This document shows positions 32,486-44,783 of a stretch of DNA of 64,000 bases, one piece after another. A program made the translations under genes and the position numbers. Source of the DNA: Mermis nigrescens (taxonomy: Eukaryota > Nematoda > Enoplea > Mermithida > Mermithidae); contig JAVLUZ010000228.1 in NCBI GenBank assembly GCA_036768485.1, positions 1,510,384 to 1,574,383 of the forward strand, read 5' to 3'. How positions within the stretch are numbered: position 1 is the first letter of the stretch; each line of letters begins with the position of its first letter. The notes under the pieces were generated by a model that was not told the origin of the DNA, searched no databases, and saw only the letters and a list, made by a program, of their open reading frames with translations.

Positions 32486-35134
32486 TCATAAAACCGCTAA
32501 TCTTCGCTGCAATCTATCATATTCTTCCAAAAATGCTTGGGATGCAAAATTTTCTTCCCGCTTAGTTTCTTCAGATTGATGAGAAGTAACCATGTTTGCA
32601 TTTTTCTTAGGCGAGTAGGGCGGTTGCGGTGGGGGATAATCTAAGGCGGGCTGGAAATCCGCTACATATGTGACGTTAGGGGGATAATTTTGCGGCGCAG
32701 AACAATAATTGGAATTATAATACGTGTTACGCTGTTCTGCCGGATGAGTCACATAAGGATTATTTTGGCGATAGTCATATGATTGCATGCGATTATCATA
32801 GGGCTGATTTTGATAGTTTTGGCGATAATTTGGCGCGTAATCGTGATAGTTTTGCCTAAAAATTGGACGCGAACGCCTAGAATCAAAACGTGCGTCAGAA
32901 CTTTGCGAAAGAGGTTGACGATTTTGGCTTTGATCGCGATATCGAGATTTAGACTGAGGTCGATTATTATAATTTGAGCGCGACAATGAACGATTACTAC
33001 TATTCCACGAACGCGACTGACTACGTTGGACGCAGCGGCGGGTTCGAATTTTGCTTGCTGTGCAGTTTCGTCAACTTTGCGCTGTCTCATCTTCTTAAAA
33101 CATTGTTCTTCAACATGACCCGTGCGCTTACAAAAATCGCAAAATTTATGCGCTGAAGATTGCTCATTTTTGGGGCGTTTTGATCGAGAAAACGTCTTAT
33201 TGCGCGAACGATCAGAATCAGCATTATTAGAAAAACGCACAGATTCCTTAGGAATTGCACCGGTGGCAGGATTGGCAATGGTCGAGACATAGGGCGTTGG
33301 CGCTTTTTTCGCTACAAGTTGGCGCGCTGCATACTCTGCGCATTTAGCATTATGCAAAAATTCATGCAACTCAGCTTCAGGCGCGCGTTGATAAGCTGCA
33401 GTAGAAATTTCGGGTAGCATACCGCGCTTTAATTGATGGCGAAGCATTTCGTTAAATTGTTCAGAGTCGGTTTCAATATGAGGTCTAGCGCGTCTTAATT
33501 GTTTGTGAAGCGCGAGATAGTAAGCTTGAACAGACTCATTGGGCTGTTGCTTACGGTCAAGAAAGTGGTCATATAACGTATCGTGATCGAGAGGACGAAA
33601 TTCCGCGATCATAGCGTACTTAGTCTTAGTGTAAGAATTACGCACTTCTTGAGGTAACGCTTCATACAAATTTAACGCATAGTCGTCGAAAAATGATGAA
33701 ACAAATTCAGCTCTATCTTTTTTGTCGATTTTATATATTTTTGCCAGTCTTTCAAATTCACTGAAAAATTTCCGAATATCAGTTTTTTCACCCTGAAAAG
33801 ATTTCCTAGCAGCTACAGCTATATGCATTTGCTGTATGAAAGGGCCGCGATTAATAGCTTCAGCAACAGATGATTTATCGCGCAAAGAAGACGAAGAATC
33901 TGAATTATGGCGCGAGCGACGAGAACTGCGACGCGAACTTTCACTGCGGCGCTGAGCGATGCGAATCTTCCTGCTGCGAAGAAGCTAGAGTCCTCATCTG
34001 AAAATCTGACATGGCGCTGGCTGGCTGGCGGCGCGACTATATTGTCCCTGATCGGCATGGAGTCGTCGTTAGGATTTGCTAAATTATCGTGGCGCTGAAA
34101 AATTATCGCTCCTGAAATGCGACGCGTGCTGCATAGGCGCGCTTTCCGCGTTAGGAGGAAAATACTGCAAAGGCGGCGGATTTAAAGAAGGATGTTGCAT
34201 ATTATTTACAGTATTAGGCACAAATTCAGGCGCTAGCTGATTTAAAGGGCGCTGCAAAAATTCTGAAAAAGTAGGCGCGTTTTCAACACTTTGCTGATTA
34301 GACGCGTGCTGCGAAGAATGCGCAAAATTAGATAAATTATCCGCAGAAAGAGGGTTTTGCACACGCTGCTCACGCATACGCGACGATCTAAAATCAACAG
34401 GCATACGATCACTCATAGGTAAAATAGGCACAGATGTCCTTTCGGACGCGAGTGTAACCTTAGGCTTAGGATTATTAATCGGAGGCCGAATGACAGGTGA
34501 TGAATTATCAAACTCGGTTTCGTTATTTACCGTCTGTTCGACACGCCGTTTCGGTAACTCAATAGGCACGTCATTAATCACGTTTTCGTCGTTATGTACT
34601 CGCAAAGACTGACTAGCCTCAGGGCGAGCAGAAAACGTAGCCGTAGACCGGTTATTAAGTTCCTCACGAATTTGGCGCAATTCTTGCGCATGCTGAAACT
34701 GCATTTTCTGAATAGTCTCAAGAATAGTCGAAAGAATTCGGTCAGAATTTGCCGAATTAGGACGAGTTTCATCCTCATTTTGCTTTTCAGATGCATTACT
34801 TTCCACATCAAAAGTTCGACTAGGTAAAACGGCTTCGTTTTCCGTCTGATTATCATCGTTACTCGCGCGCAAGTTAAGATCATTATTAACGATCGTTGCG
34901 TCAGAATTTACTTCAATTTGTGTATCAGCAGAATTACCGGTTCCGGAATGCACACTGCCGGTAGTAGACTCGTTATCAGAAGGGATAACAGAAGTATTAT
35001 TTACCAAAGGGGGTAAAATAGTGTTATCAGCTCGCCGAAGAACTGGTTTGATCAGGCTGTACTGGGCGCGCAGGACGGGCTAGGGGCGGCACCTTTTTAG
35101 CTGGAGGGGTACGTAAAATTTTCTTACCACCCAT
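32486..35134 (-). pseudogene. gag of element 2 (frameshifted)
   Basis: The ATG at 35134 gives MGGKKILRTPPAK, matching element 1. A one-base shift near 35015-35030 separates this from the long open frame 35007-34084. Another shift near 34060 leads to the capsid-like region in 33885-32749 (RGPFIQQMHIAVAARKSF, EFRPLDHDTLY). That frame ends in one zinc knuckle, CDFCKRTGHVEEQC (CX2CX4HX4C). A further shift near 33000 leads to an Arg/Tyr/Asn/Gln-rich tail, 32986-32486, that continues to the pol junction (RLQRRLAV). The C-terminal tail is unlike typical Gag matrix domains and looks like an RNA-binding low-complexity region. Confidence 0.82.
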
Positions 35135-35585
35135 TATAAAAATGGAACGTTTGAAATATGAACGTTAGGTAAAAGAAAATTTTTCTCCCAAAAAATCCAC
35201 TATCTGAAAATCTGAAAAAATTTTCCCGAATTGGACCCCTCTAGGTATGGGTTTTTCCCGAAAACGTACCTCTATATGCCAAAATAGCAACGAGTACGAA
35301 AGAGAGGCACAAAAGAATTTATGAGCGTGGCGAAAGGCGAAAATATTTCGCTTAGTCGAATAGGTATATAGAGAAAAAATACCAGCGACTTTACCACAAA
35401 TACAGAATTTCTTTGCCGCGAACGCTTAACTTATCTGCGCACTGCCGCGACGCGGACGATACGATAAAAATATACGAGCGAAACAATACACATTTTTAGA
35501 ATGCCGAAATAAATATTTTTGGGTAAAGAAAATATTATGTATTAATTTAAATGATGACAGACACCGGATCGGTTGTCGCGAGCAA
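35135..35585 (-). other. 5' leader of element 2
   Basis: Untranslated region between the 5' LTR and the gag ATG; no reading frame of note. Confidence 0.5.
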
Positions 35586-35605
35586 CCTTAAGGGGGAAAC
35601 TCCAC
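35586..35605 (-). other. Presumed primer binding site of element 2
   Basis: In coding sense the LTR is followed by G then TGGAGTTTCCCCCTTAAGG, similar to element 1's TGGATAGTCCCTCTTCAAGG. The TGG start is that expected opposite a tRNA CCA end; the tRNA is not identified. Confidence 0.45.
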
Positions 35606-36834
35606 TGTAACTTAGGAGGTTTCGCCCGCTTTCGAGTTATTGGAGTATCTTAGCGCGCGCAAACGAGTTGGCTGATTTAGCACTTGAAGTATGTACGGAT
35701 AAATAAACTGACAGCACGCCGTCAGAGAAGATACCCAACACACAACAACTACGAAAGCAGCGAACCCCCGTAAGTACCTTCGGGACTTACCTAAGTACCT
35801 ATGCTACACCTAGCGCTGGTCAAGAAGCTGCGGTAAAAACCTGCACTCTTCCAAACTGACCCTGAATACCTACTACCTAAAATCTCCACGGACGTAATTG
35901 GTCCGATACCTATGGAGAAAATGGGAAGGAGATGCCGACCGCGGATCTTAACCAGGAGTAATTAGATAATCCCGGTATTCGCCCTAGGTCCTTAGACCTT
36001 TTTAGACCAAAAGAGTAATTTTTCGCGAAAAGAATTGAAAGGGTTTCGCACTAGATTACCTATGGCGAAACTACTTACGATTTCTGGTTCCAACAGCACT
36101 CTGTACTTAAAACACAACAACAAAGAGCTCTATTCCGGGCTGTCATCTACTATAAAAATTATGTAATAATTTTTATAGATTTTTGGATTGAAAAAGGAAT
36201 TATGAATTTTGCACAAAACGATAAATAAAAACTTTACCCAACGAAATCCGGCAAGAAATAAAGCTATGGCCGGCCTGATCCCAATTCCTGACTGCTTGCG
36301 ATATAATGCACCCCTAAGCAGTGGATTTTTGTGCTTTTACCGAATGAAAACAATGTACAATAAATGGCGCTAATAAAGTCGGAGTTGACACGCCACAAAA
36401 ACAAAAGCCAAACTGGCACCAACTAACTAATAATCCTAAGGGGGATTGGCCCACAGTAATAGAAGAAGAAATTATTGTAAAATGTGTTTATGACAAAAAT
36501 TGTGTGCTACTTGCACATAGATTTTCCAGGTCTCCGCACAGGCTCAACGTGAATAGCGGTCATGTCGCCTATGTTTTAAATGTGAAAAGTGATAGGGGAC
36601 TTGTGGGGTGTTCCACAGTAAAAAGGTCGCATCATAGTATCCCTCGCGACACCTAGCGACAAGAGTCCAACCAATTGACACTGCGTGGTCGGAATGCCTC
36701 CGCATGTCATATCGTCGATCTGAAAATATGGCTGGGTCGCCAAAGTGGAAACACACGACCGGATGGTCTGAATTGGCGCACTAAGGTGCGCAAAGGCCGT
36801 ACATGTAACGGCTCGTGTAGATACACTATCTACA
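35606..36834 (-). repeat. 5' LTR of element 2 (1229 bp)
   Basis: Nearly identical to the LTR at 22223-23449; followed on the + strand by the target duplication TATG. Confidence 0.95.
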
Positions 36835-37265
36835 TATGTACACACAATTAACGCAGGTGTACACAAACCTTAACGGACTCTACAATATACATATGTACGA
36901 GACGAGGTGGTTTGGTTCGGTATATGTAGGTACATATGTGCATAATGAAGGAGGTACTCTATACTGCATGCATACTTAACTATGCATTATGAAGATATGA
37001 CCTGGAAATTACCTAGTGCATCATGCTTCGAAATTTGCACATAAGGTATAAAGCGAAAGAAGGAAAAAAGTGCTACCATTTTATACCAAAATTATACCAA
37101 AATTATATCAAAAATATTTTCACATTTTCCGGAATTTTAATATGATAAGAATATGATATACCAAAATTTTCAGAATTAAAATATGATATTGGTAGTCCAA
37201 CAAGTGCCTACTCAAAATCATACCAAAATTTATTTTTGGTATATCAAAATAACACTAATCCGAAC

Positions 37266-38080
37266 AGCAAAACATGCTGACGGGAAAGCGCAAGAGTTTG
37301 AAGAGTGTGTATGTGCACCGCACTTACACATGCAATGAGAGACGGGATGCTTGTCCAATGATCAAAAACAAAGGACAAAAGGCGTTGCAGCTAAAAACAA
37401 TGGGATAGTCGACGATGAAACCTAAAGCAAGTGTGGCGTAAAAACGGCGGCAAGAGGGGCCAAAAACCAATAGCAAGAAAGGACAGGGTGACCAGACCAC
37501 ACGCAAAAACCTAACTACATAACTCCCTTATGTGATAATAAATACAGTAATTACACAAATCAAGAGATAGTTATAGTCGGATTCACACAACTTTGGTCAT
37601 AAATTTCAAAACTATCTCCGATAAGTGCTGACAGATTACGATTATAACATTGATCTGATATATAATTATCGTAACCCTCGGCTTAATGTCATTGCAAATC
37701 CTTAGAATTTATGCGCGAAGTTATGTAAGACAGACTATTGTTACAGCGAAACTATTATTCATGCTAATCAATAAGATATGTACACAGAATTGAATAACAA
37801 TATTTACTACGAGTGTAAACTTGTTTACCAGCCTACTATAGTAAGCGGCCAGCATCAATTGGGCCTAAAGGCGAACACTTGTGGAAGACACCATCTTACA
37901 TTCATAAGACATCCTGGTATGATTTTTTCATTTTACTTGCAGTAACTAATAGTCGACACTTTAAAGCGAGAGACTTTCGCTGAAGTTACTGTGGACTAAT
38001 AAGTACATGATTTTTACCGTAAGTGTTATTGATAGCACAAATGAGATTAAAAAATCAGAATTTACTGTATCCTATTTGAG
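37266..38080. other. Intergenic DNA, no gene recognised
   Basis: One partial minisatellite unit, then unique-looking AT-rich sequence. No domain or splice pattern was recognised in any frame. Confidence 0.5.
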
Positions 38081-38811
38081 TTTACGCATTGCACGATCCG
38101 ATTACCGCTTTTTCCACATTAAGGGATTTTCGTGAAGCAAAATTTCGAGATGTGGAAAAAAGTTTTGGACCTTGGTTCACATTGTGAAAAATTTCCATAA
38201 TGGAATAATGCGTTCTAGAAGGTAAAATCCCAAAAATTTCCCGGATTGATTTATTTTTAATGTTTGTTATCGATGTTCCCGGCGCGCCACGCCGATTGAA
38301 AGAAAGAAAGAAAGAAATTTTTATTACTAATACCAACTGATAAAATACAAAATGACAAGATACATAATAGACAATATATAATATATAATACATAACAGGA
38401 CTTTTATCGACAGCTTGCTCTAGAACTTAACTATAGGTAATTGAAAATTCAAATCTTTTCAACAGATTTCAAAAATTTTTATAATACAAAATGTGTTATA
38501 GTGAGCCAAAGTTTCAAAATTTAATTTAAGTTTATATTTGTCACTAGATGCTAGGCCACGCCGATCGCAGCACTTTTATCGACAGCTTGTTCTAGAACTT
38601 TTCTATGATTGGAAATTCTTATCTTCTGCACGGATTTTCGATCAATTTTCATAATGCATAAATGCTCTTTTTAGAAGTAAAAATTCAAAAATTTCCCGGG
38701 CGTCGGGTTGATTTAGTTTAATTATTTGCTATTGATGTTTAGGCCGCGCCGCGCCGATTACAGCAATTTTATTGCGAAAATGCTTTTTAGAGAGGTGAAA
38801 TTTCTAAATTT
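38081..38811. repeat. Diverged copies of the GCGCTTCGCGC satellite family
   Basis: Phrases TTATTTTTAATGTTTGTTATCGATG, GGCCGCGCCGCGCCGATT, TTTTATTGCGAAAATGC and GAGGTGAAATTTC follow the order of the 123-bp unit found at 53945-55315, but in poorly conserved copies. A (GAAA)n tract lies at 38298-38318. Confidence 0.5.
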
Positions 38812-39380
38812 GGGGGAGGGGGGGGGGTAAAAAAATTTTCAAAGGTCAAAAAATGATCTTAAAAGTGGTCGTATGGCGAAAAAGTACCATTTTTCGACGT
38901 TTCTCATCGAGCACTATCCAATGGCATCAAAAAATCGCTAAAAAGGAAAAAAATTTCAAAATTTGAATTCTGGGGGTATTTTGATTTCTGGGGGGTATTT
39001 CAACTACTGGGGGGTGCATACCATAGGTGGGCAGCACCGAAATTCTGGGGAGGGGGCGGGTGAAAAAATTTCCAAAGGTCAAAAACTGGCCTTAAAAGTG
39101 GTTGCATGGTGAAAAAAACACCATTTTTCGATGTTTCTCATTGAGCACTATGCAATAACATCAAAAAATCGCTAAAAAAGCAAAAAAATTCAAAAATTGA
39201 ATTCTGGAGGGGGTATTTTGGTTTCTGGGGAATATTTTGTTTCTGGGGGGTATTTTGATTTCTGGGGGGGGTATTTTGATTTCTGGGGGGTATTTCAACT
39301 TCTGGGGGATTCATACCCCCCAAACCCCCACCCACGCCCATGTGTGGTGCATACCCCCCAGCCCCCTACGCCCACGTGTG
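38812..39380 (-). mobile_element. Outer CATAGGTGGGC-family MITE, split by a second copy
   Basis: The left part (38812-39021) and right part (39347-39380, ending GCCCACGTGTG) form one older element in minus orientation. The left terminal 30 bp or so is missing. The second copy lies inside it at 39022-39346. Confidence 0.75.
39022..39346 (-). mobile_element. Inner CATAGGTGGGC-family MITE
   Basis: A 325-bp element starting CATAGGTGGGCAGCAC and ending GCCCATGTGTG, with an exact 8-bp target duplication GTGCATAC (39014-39021 and 39347-39354) made from the sequence of the outer MITE. Confidence 0.92.
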
Positions 39381-39433
39381 ACGTGAACTAGTGAAGTCTT
39401 TGAAATGCAGTTTTAGAAGATAGAACTTATTAC

Positions 39434-40110
39434 CAGGGTTGGCAAGGCTGGGTTTTTTGAATCTGGGTTTTTTGGGTGCAAAAAAAAATTATTCGGTTTC
39501 GGGTTTTTCGGGTTGTTTATCCACAGGTTACAAATTTTTCAAATAGACTGAAATAAATACTGTAGGTGATTCAAATTGTATTTCCAATCTCTTTTTGTTT
39601 GCTTTATGCTGTTTCTTTGACTAGTAAAGGCCAACCAACCTCAGTCTGGTCACACAATGCCCATGCTTAGAAATCTCAGCTCCTAGCTTACAATTGCCAT
39701 GCCAAGCTGCAAAACAGGGCGCTTTTATTCAGCCACCTCAATGGCCCACATTTTTCTGAGTTCGACCAATTTTTCTATTTCCTAATATTTTTTTGAGAGC
39801 CAGTGCATTGATTAAAAATCAGGTAATGTCCGAGCATTGTAGAGAAAGATATATACATACGTGTGGCAGTCGCAATGAACGATCGATTTTGTTGTTGGAT
39901 TTCAATATTAGCTGAATAAAGTTGTTGCTCTTGTTTGTTTCGTGTCTTGCAGCTGTTGGAAGTATTCCCAACTACTGTATGTAGCTCTAATTGTCATTTC
40001 CGTAAAAAACCAAAAAAAACCCTAAAAAAACTTAAAAACACAGGAAAAAGCCTAAAAATCCCAAAAACCCAAAATTCAAAATTTTCAAATCTAGATTTTT
40101 TCCATCCCTG
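39434..40110. mobile_element. hAT-like non-autonomous element (677 bp)
   Basis: Ends CAGGGTTGG and CCATCCCTG with an exact 8-bp target duplication CTTATTAC (39426-39433 and 40111-40118). Subterminal T/G-rich phrases (GGGTTTTTTGGG) on the left are mirrored by CCCAAAAACCC on the right. No transposase. Confidence 0.88.
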
Positions 40111-40395
40111 CTTATTACTGATCTTTATATCCATTGCAGTACACTAAATTTACAATAACAAAATGTTCAAAAACTCGTTTTGGGTCGCGCTATTTTATGT
40201 AGGATGGACTTTCTGAAACAAAAACATCGGTTTTCTAGAATGAACGCTCAATTTTTGAACGTTTTTTAGACCCCAGAATGTGAACCATAATTTGGAATGT
40301 GGAAAAAAATTTTGGGTATGATTCACATCGAAAACAAAATTGGTATGAAAAAACGGCGGATCCGATCATCTAAAAAACTTGCTCTGTACTGTGGC

Positions 40396-41272
40396 CAGGG
40401 TTGCCAAGTCGGGGCTTCCCCTAGGGGTTTTTTTGAGGCCGTTGGAGACATTTTCAGCGATTGAGGTTTTTTGCAACTATACTTAACTGTTGGTTGGGGT
40501 TTTTAGCCAGTTTAAGGTGAAAATTGGGAGTTTTATCAAAAAATTTGAAATCTAGAGTGCATTGTGAATGTATAGTAAAAAATTGATGAGAATCTCAAAC
40601 TTGATTTTTCGGACTTTTATTTCGAGAAATAAAGCCATGCTGATCAAGGCTTTCAAAACTTATGTCAGACCTATTCTTGAATATAGTACAGTGGTTTGGA
40701 ACCCCCGACATTAATTTAGTCGAAAATGTACAACAAAGATTTACCAAACGGTTATTTAGTGATAAAACGCTGTCTTATGATTTTAGATTGAAAGAATTGT
40801 GTCTTGAACGCTTAGAACTCCGGCGGCTTCACTTTGATTTAAGCATGGTCTATTCCATCGTCAATTTTCAGACTTTTCTTTTTGAAGAATTTTTTACCTT
40901 CAATATGCTGTCAAATCGTGCAGTAAACTCTCGTAAACTAATAATTAACAAATCGAATTCAGATATTAAAAAATACGATTTTTGAAATCGTGTGGTTTCT
41001 TTGTGGAATTCTTTGCCTGAGCAAATTATACAAGCTCCTAACTCAAAAGTGTTTATGATGAGATTGAAACAACTTGAGTTCACCAATTTTCTCAAGGGCC
41101 GTAATTAATCGGAGTTTTCGTTTGCCTTTACATGTCCGCGTCCATCAAATATTATCGTAATATTATTTAAGCAATTATACTATATTTCTTATGTAACATT
41201 TCATTAATTTGTTCACTTACATTGATGACGAATACATTTTGATTTTGATTTTGATAACACTTGGAAGCCCTG
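40396..41272. mobile_element. Probable hAT-like element containing a LINE fragment
   Basis: The left end CAGGGTTGCCAAG and right end CTTGGAAGCCCTG are inverse at 11 of 13 positions. Flanks ACTGTGGC (40388-40395) and TCTGTGGT (41273-41280) match at 6 of 8. Most of its right part is the LINE tail listed next. Confidence 0.55.
40622..41256 (+). pseudogene. 3' end of a LINE (non-LTR retrotransposon) reverse transcriptase
   Basis: The translation has the RT thumb region of CR1/Jockey-type LINEs: KAFKTYVRPILEYSTVVWNP, then VENVQQRFTKRLF and, near the C-terminus, SLWNSLPEQI. A one-base frameshift lies near 40708 and a TGA at 40983-40985; the frame ends with TAA at about 41106. A short 3' region with a TTTTGA repeat tail ends near 41255, as in LINEs with microsatellite tails. 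It is severely 5' truncated and dead. Confidence 0.8.
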
Positions 41273-41280
41273 TCTGTGGT

Positions 41281-42142
41281 CTGTCACAGCAAGGTAGCGT
41301 CTATATCTCGACCTGAGGGGGTTAATACTGACCTAAGTGGTTGAACCCTTTTATTCAAATTTAAGTTCTTCAAAAGAATAAGTAATTAGAGAATTACTGA
41401 ATATGTTTGGTGCAAAGCACTGAAAAATATGCAGAATTTTGCAGTCGGCATTTCATGCCTAAATTTCAGTTATATTGAAGCGAACAGTCAGGCCTGTATC
41501 CAGGATGTTGTTTTGGGGGGTAACGACCAAAATATTTATAAACATAAGGGGGACTAAAGGATGGAATTAAAAACGCATTTTACGACTACTAGAGCTGAAC
41601 TTTTTGTAAATTTTGCTACCTAGATGCCTTGAATAGGGTGAGAATTCAATGGACACTCTTAAACAAATCTTATTTTCCGCATAAAACCTGTGCAAAACAG
41701 ATGACATAGATGCAGAATACGCTTTAGGTTGTATAATGACTAAAATTCGAGCGTTTATACAGTGTGCTTAGACATAATAGACTTTAATCATAATTTTGAA
41801 ATTCGGCACAAAGCGCCGAACATTTTGCTGATTTTTGGCTAAAAAACCAAAGGGTGGAGTAGAGGAAAAATCATTCTCATATTTTGTTTGGGGGGCACGT
41901 GCCCATCTATCTCCTGAATAGGGGTCTACAAACATTGCAGAAATAAGTACAATGCAGCGTTAAGCGCTTAAAAAGTTTGGCTTTTCTCACCATTTTAATT
42001 AAAATTTCAGTTTCCTGAAGAAATAATTATGTAATTATCCATGCGGAGCGCTGGAAAATTCCGAAAGTTTCACCACGTTCAGTCCGAATTCGGGCATTCT
42101 AGACAATGAGTTAGGAATACAATTACGTAATTTAGTGAATGG
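41281..42142. other. Degenerate repeats, no gene
   Basis: Contains an AAGCGCCGAA phrase near 41810 and a GTATCCAGG...GGGGGGCACGTGCCC pattern that recurs elsewhere near 43920, 51830 and 58350, so it is probably the remains of one dispersed element family. Confidence 0.4.
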
Positions 42143-44775
42143 TAGGGATGCAACAGGTGAGTGAATTTTAGTGCACTCGGGTTCGGGTGGTTCACTTAAG
42201 TTTATTTGGGTTTGGGTTTGGGAAGTTCTGGTGTGGATATCCAAATCAGTATCCAATCGGGTTCGGTTAGTAACAGTAAACATGTACGCATAATGAACTA
42301 TACGTACGTACAATAGAATGGTGTGTTTCCTGTACGTTAGTAAAACTTGATGTTAGAATGCCAATCACAGGAGGGCAATGCCGCGCCACCGCGCTTGGGT
42401 GGCGCCAGAAAAAACATTTTTGATTGGGGGGGTTAGAATTTTTTAACCCAAAAATAAAAAGTTGTAAAATGATACAACCAACCAACTAGCCAACCAACCA
42501 AGCAACTAACCGGCCAACCAACCAGCCAACTAGCCAGCCAAACTACCTACCAACCGGCCAAACAACCAAGCAACTAGCCAACCAACTAGCCAACCAACCA
42601 ACCAACTAACCGACCAGCTAACCAGCCAACTGGCGAACCAAACAATCAACCAACCACTGCACTTACCCAACCAAACAACTTACTAATTGGCCAAACAACC
42701 AATTAACCAACCAACTATCAAAGCGCTCAACCAACCAACTAGCCAACTGCTCAACCAACCAACTAGCCAACCAACCAACCAACTAACTGAAACCAACCAA
42801 CTAACTAGCCAACCAACCGCCCAAACAACCAACCAACTAGCCAACCAACCAACCAATTAATCGGCCAACCGACCAAACAACCAACCAACCGGCCAAACAA
42901 CTAACCAACGAGCCAACCAAACAACCAATCAACCGGCCAAACAAACTAGCCAGCCAACCAACCAACTAACTGGCCAACTAACCAATCAACTAGCCAACCA
43001 AACAACCAACTAGTCAACCAAACAACCGACTAGCCAAAAGGACCCAGGTACCTTTAAAACCAAAATCCATTGCCCAGGTATGATGCCAATATCAATCGCA
43101 CATAGCTTTTAGTGCCTATTACACACATATGGGGCTGGGGGTCTTTTTTTACCATCAGAAAGAAAACATAAGATTTTGAGGACAAGAAGCTCAAAATAGG
43201 GCAAAAAATGGCTAAAAAAATTTCATTGAGAAGTGAAAAGGTACCCTTCGTGAATAGGGCAACAAAGGGGTAAAAAATTTCATTGAGAAATGAAAAGGTA
43301 GCCTTTATGCTCTAATGGTTACTTAACGTTTTGAGGCTTCATTCCTATCAGATCCTCAGGCTGGGCTGGATAGACCTTATAACCATCCATCCTATACCAT
43401 TGTGGTACCTTCTATTTCTATTGGATGCCAAAAACTTTGTTTTACGACTTTAAGTAGAGTGCTTTAGCAATTTCTGGGTCTCTGACAATAGAAAAGACAA
43501 TAATTTGTCAATACAGCACGAAGCTCTGGAAAACTTTTCAATCTTTATTATCCAGTTTGAATCTGAGCTTTTTTCATCACAAATAATTGAGAAAATTGAA
43601 CTGGTCTTAGCACGAAACAGTGTTGTCATTTTCGTAGTCTGAAAGGTTTTGCAGAGACGATTAAGGTATAAAATTACTGAACTCAGAAAATAATTTGCAT
43701 ATCTTGCGTATGCTGTGCGTCTCACTTTGACTTAAATGCTCTGTAATACCACTGGAAAAATCTACTTTTTATTGTTCGCATCTCTCATCAAGCGTTTTTC
43801 TCATTTAATGATATATTTTACTTATACTTATTCTTACCAATAGAAATGTATTTTGCAGGCAATTGTTTAATTTTTTACTAGCTTTTTTAATTTAATTAAT
43901 TCACTAAAACATATGTGTACAGAGGTCATACACAGGATTTGTTAAGGAGGTAGCGGTCCATAACTTGTTGACCATATATTTTGGGGTATATACGGTTGTA
44001 TGCAAAATAAAGTGCATTTTCTCACATTCCCGGATGTGCTCTATCCATTACGTTAACAAAATTCGAACTTTTTAAAAAAGAATTATTTTTCTCGATAGCT
44101 ATGAAAAATGATGTTTTTTGGCCGCACATGAGCCAAACTTATGGAACAATACAATGGCGCAAAGCGCCGAAAATTTTGAGATTGTTCGTTAAAAAGGTGG
44201 CAATTTTCATTATTTCCCATGCATTATTTTCCTTTTTCAAAATCGCTTTTGGGCGGAGGGGACGCCGCCCCCTGCATACGCCCGTGTATATGTATATTCC
44301 AAAGCAGTGCCCAGGATCATTTTGAGATCAAAGACAATAATAATTAAACTGCAGATATTTCCCAGTTTTTCATTCAGTGATATATTTGCATCAATAAATC
44401 GCTTTCTCATTAGCCAAAAAGCTGCCATATATGAAGTTTAACTTGATAGAAAAAATTGTACAAATGAATAACGATGAGTTTTGAAGCTAAATTTTATTGG
44501 ACAAGCATTTTGTGAAAAAAAGACTTGCATACAACGTAATGTTGGAAGAATGAGAAAATTTTTGAAGTTTAGACATGAAATTGTGATGTTTCAGTGCTTA
44601 AAAATACCAAGCCCGAATAAATTGTAAAAACATTCGAGTTAGGCTTCGGGTTCGGGTAGTCAAAATAAATTTATTCGGGTTTGGGTAGTCGAGTTCAGTT
44701 TATTCAGGTGCGGGTCCTGAATTTTGTTCGGGTTCCCGAGTATTCGGTCGGGTTCGGGTACCCATTGCATCCCTA
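42143..44775. mobile_element. hAT-like element of 2.6 kb carrying a CCAAC array
   Basis: The ends TAGGGATGCAA and TTGCATCCCTA are perfect inverse 11-mers. Flanks GTGAATGG (42135-42142) and GTAAATAG (44776-44783) match at 6 of 8, differing only by transitions. Subterminal GGGTTCGGGT phrases occur near both ends in opposite sense. No transposase is recognised. It holds a degenerate CCAAC satellite and another dispersed repeat (about 43915-44290). Confidence 0.78.
42475..43040. repeat. Degenerate (CCAAC/CCAA) simple satellite
   Basis: About 560 bp made of CCAACCAACTAGCCAACC-type phrases with variants CCGGCC and CAAACAACC. No coding potential. Confidence 0.92.
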
Positions 44776-44783
44776 GTAAATAG

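Larger units (their letters stand above)
22223..36834 (-). mobile_element. Element 2: full-length Ty3/gypsy retrotransposon with exonuclease ORF3
   Basis: The LTRs are 22223-23449 (3' LTR in coding sense) and 35606-36834 (5' LTR), with an exact 4-bp target duplication TATG (22219-22222 and 36835-36838). Coding order on the minus strand is gag (from 35134), pol (to 27775) and ORF3 (27874 to 23981). The LTRs differ by only about 1%, and the ORFs are far more intact than in element 1, so it is the younger of the two. Proteins are clearly homologous to element 1, but the LTRs are different enough to count as a separate family. It has one nested solo LTR in the RT region. Confidence 0.95.
19884..37257. 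mobile_element. hAT-like DNA transposon (about 2.8 kb originally) inflated to 17.4 kb by nested insertions
   Basis: Terminal inverted repeats are TAGTGTTATTTTG (19884-19896) and its exact reverse complement ending at 37257. Both sides carry the 8-bp target duplication ATCCGAAC (19876-19883 and 37258-37265), as expected of the hAT superfamily. Subterminal regions on both ends are rich in AAAATATGATAT phrases. Removing element 2 leaves about 2.76 kb, and removing the MITEs leaves less. No transposase is visible, so it is probably non-autonomous. Caveat: the target site is a minisatellite containing ATCCGAAC in its unit, so the duplication alone is weaker evidence than the inverted ends. Confidence 0.8.

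Noticed and set aside
38298..38400. (GAAA)n tract and TATAATATATAATAC run considered as an antisense LINE 3' end
   Set aside because: No adjacent reverse transcriptase sequence; the tract alone is not diagnostic.
41476..41935. Possible element with CAGGCCTGTATCCAGG-like ends
   Set aside because: The proposed inverse end is only about 60% matched and no target duplication could be seen.
42475..43040. Possible CRISPR-like or regularly spaced repeat array
   Set aside because: The CCAAC tract is a degenerate simple repeat without spacers, in an animal genome.
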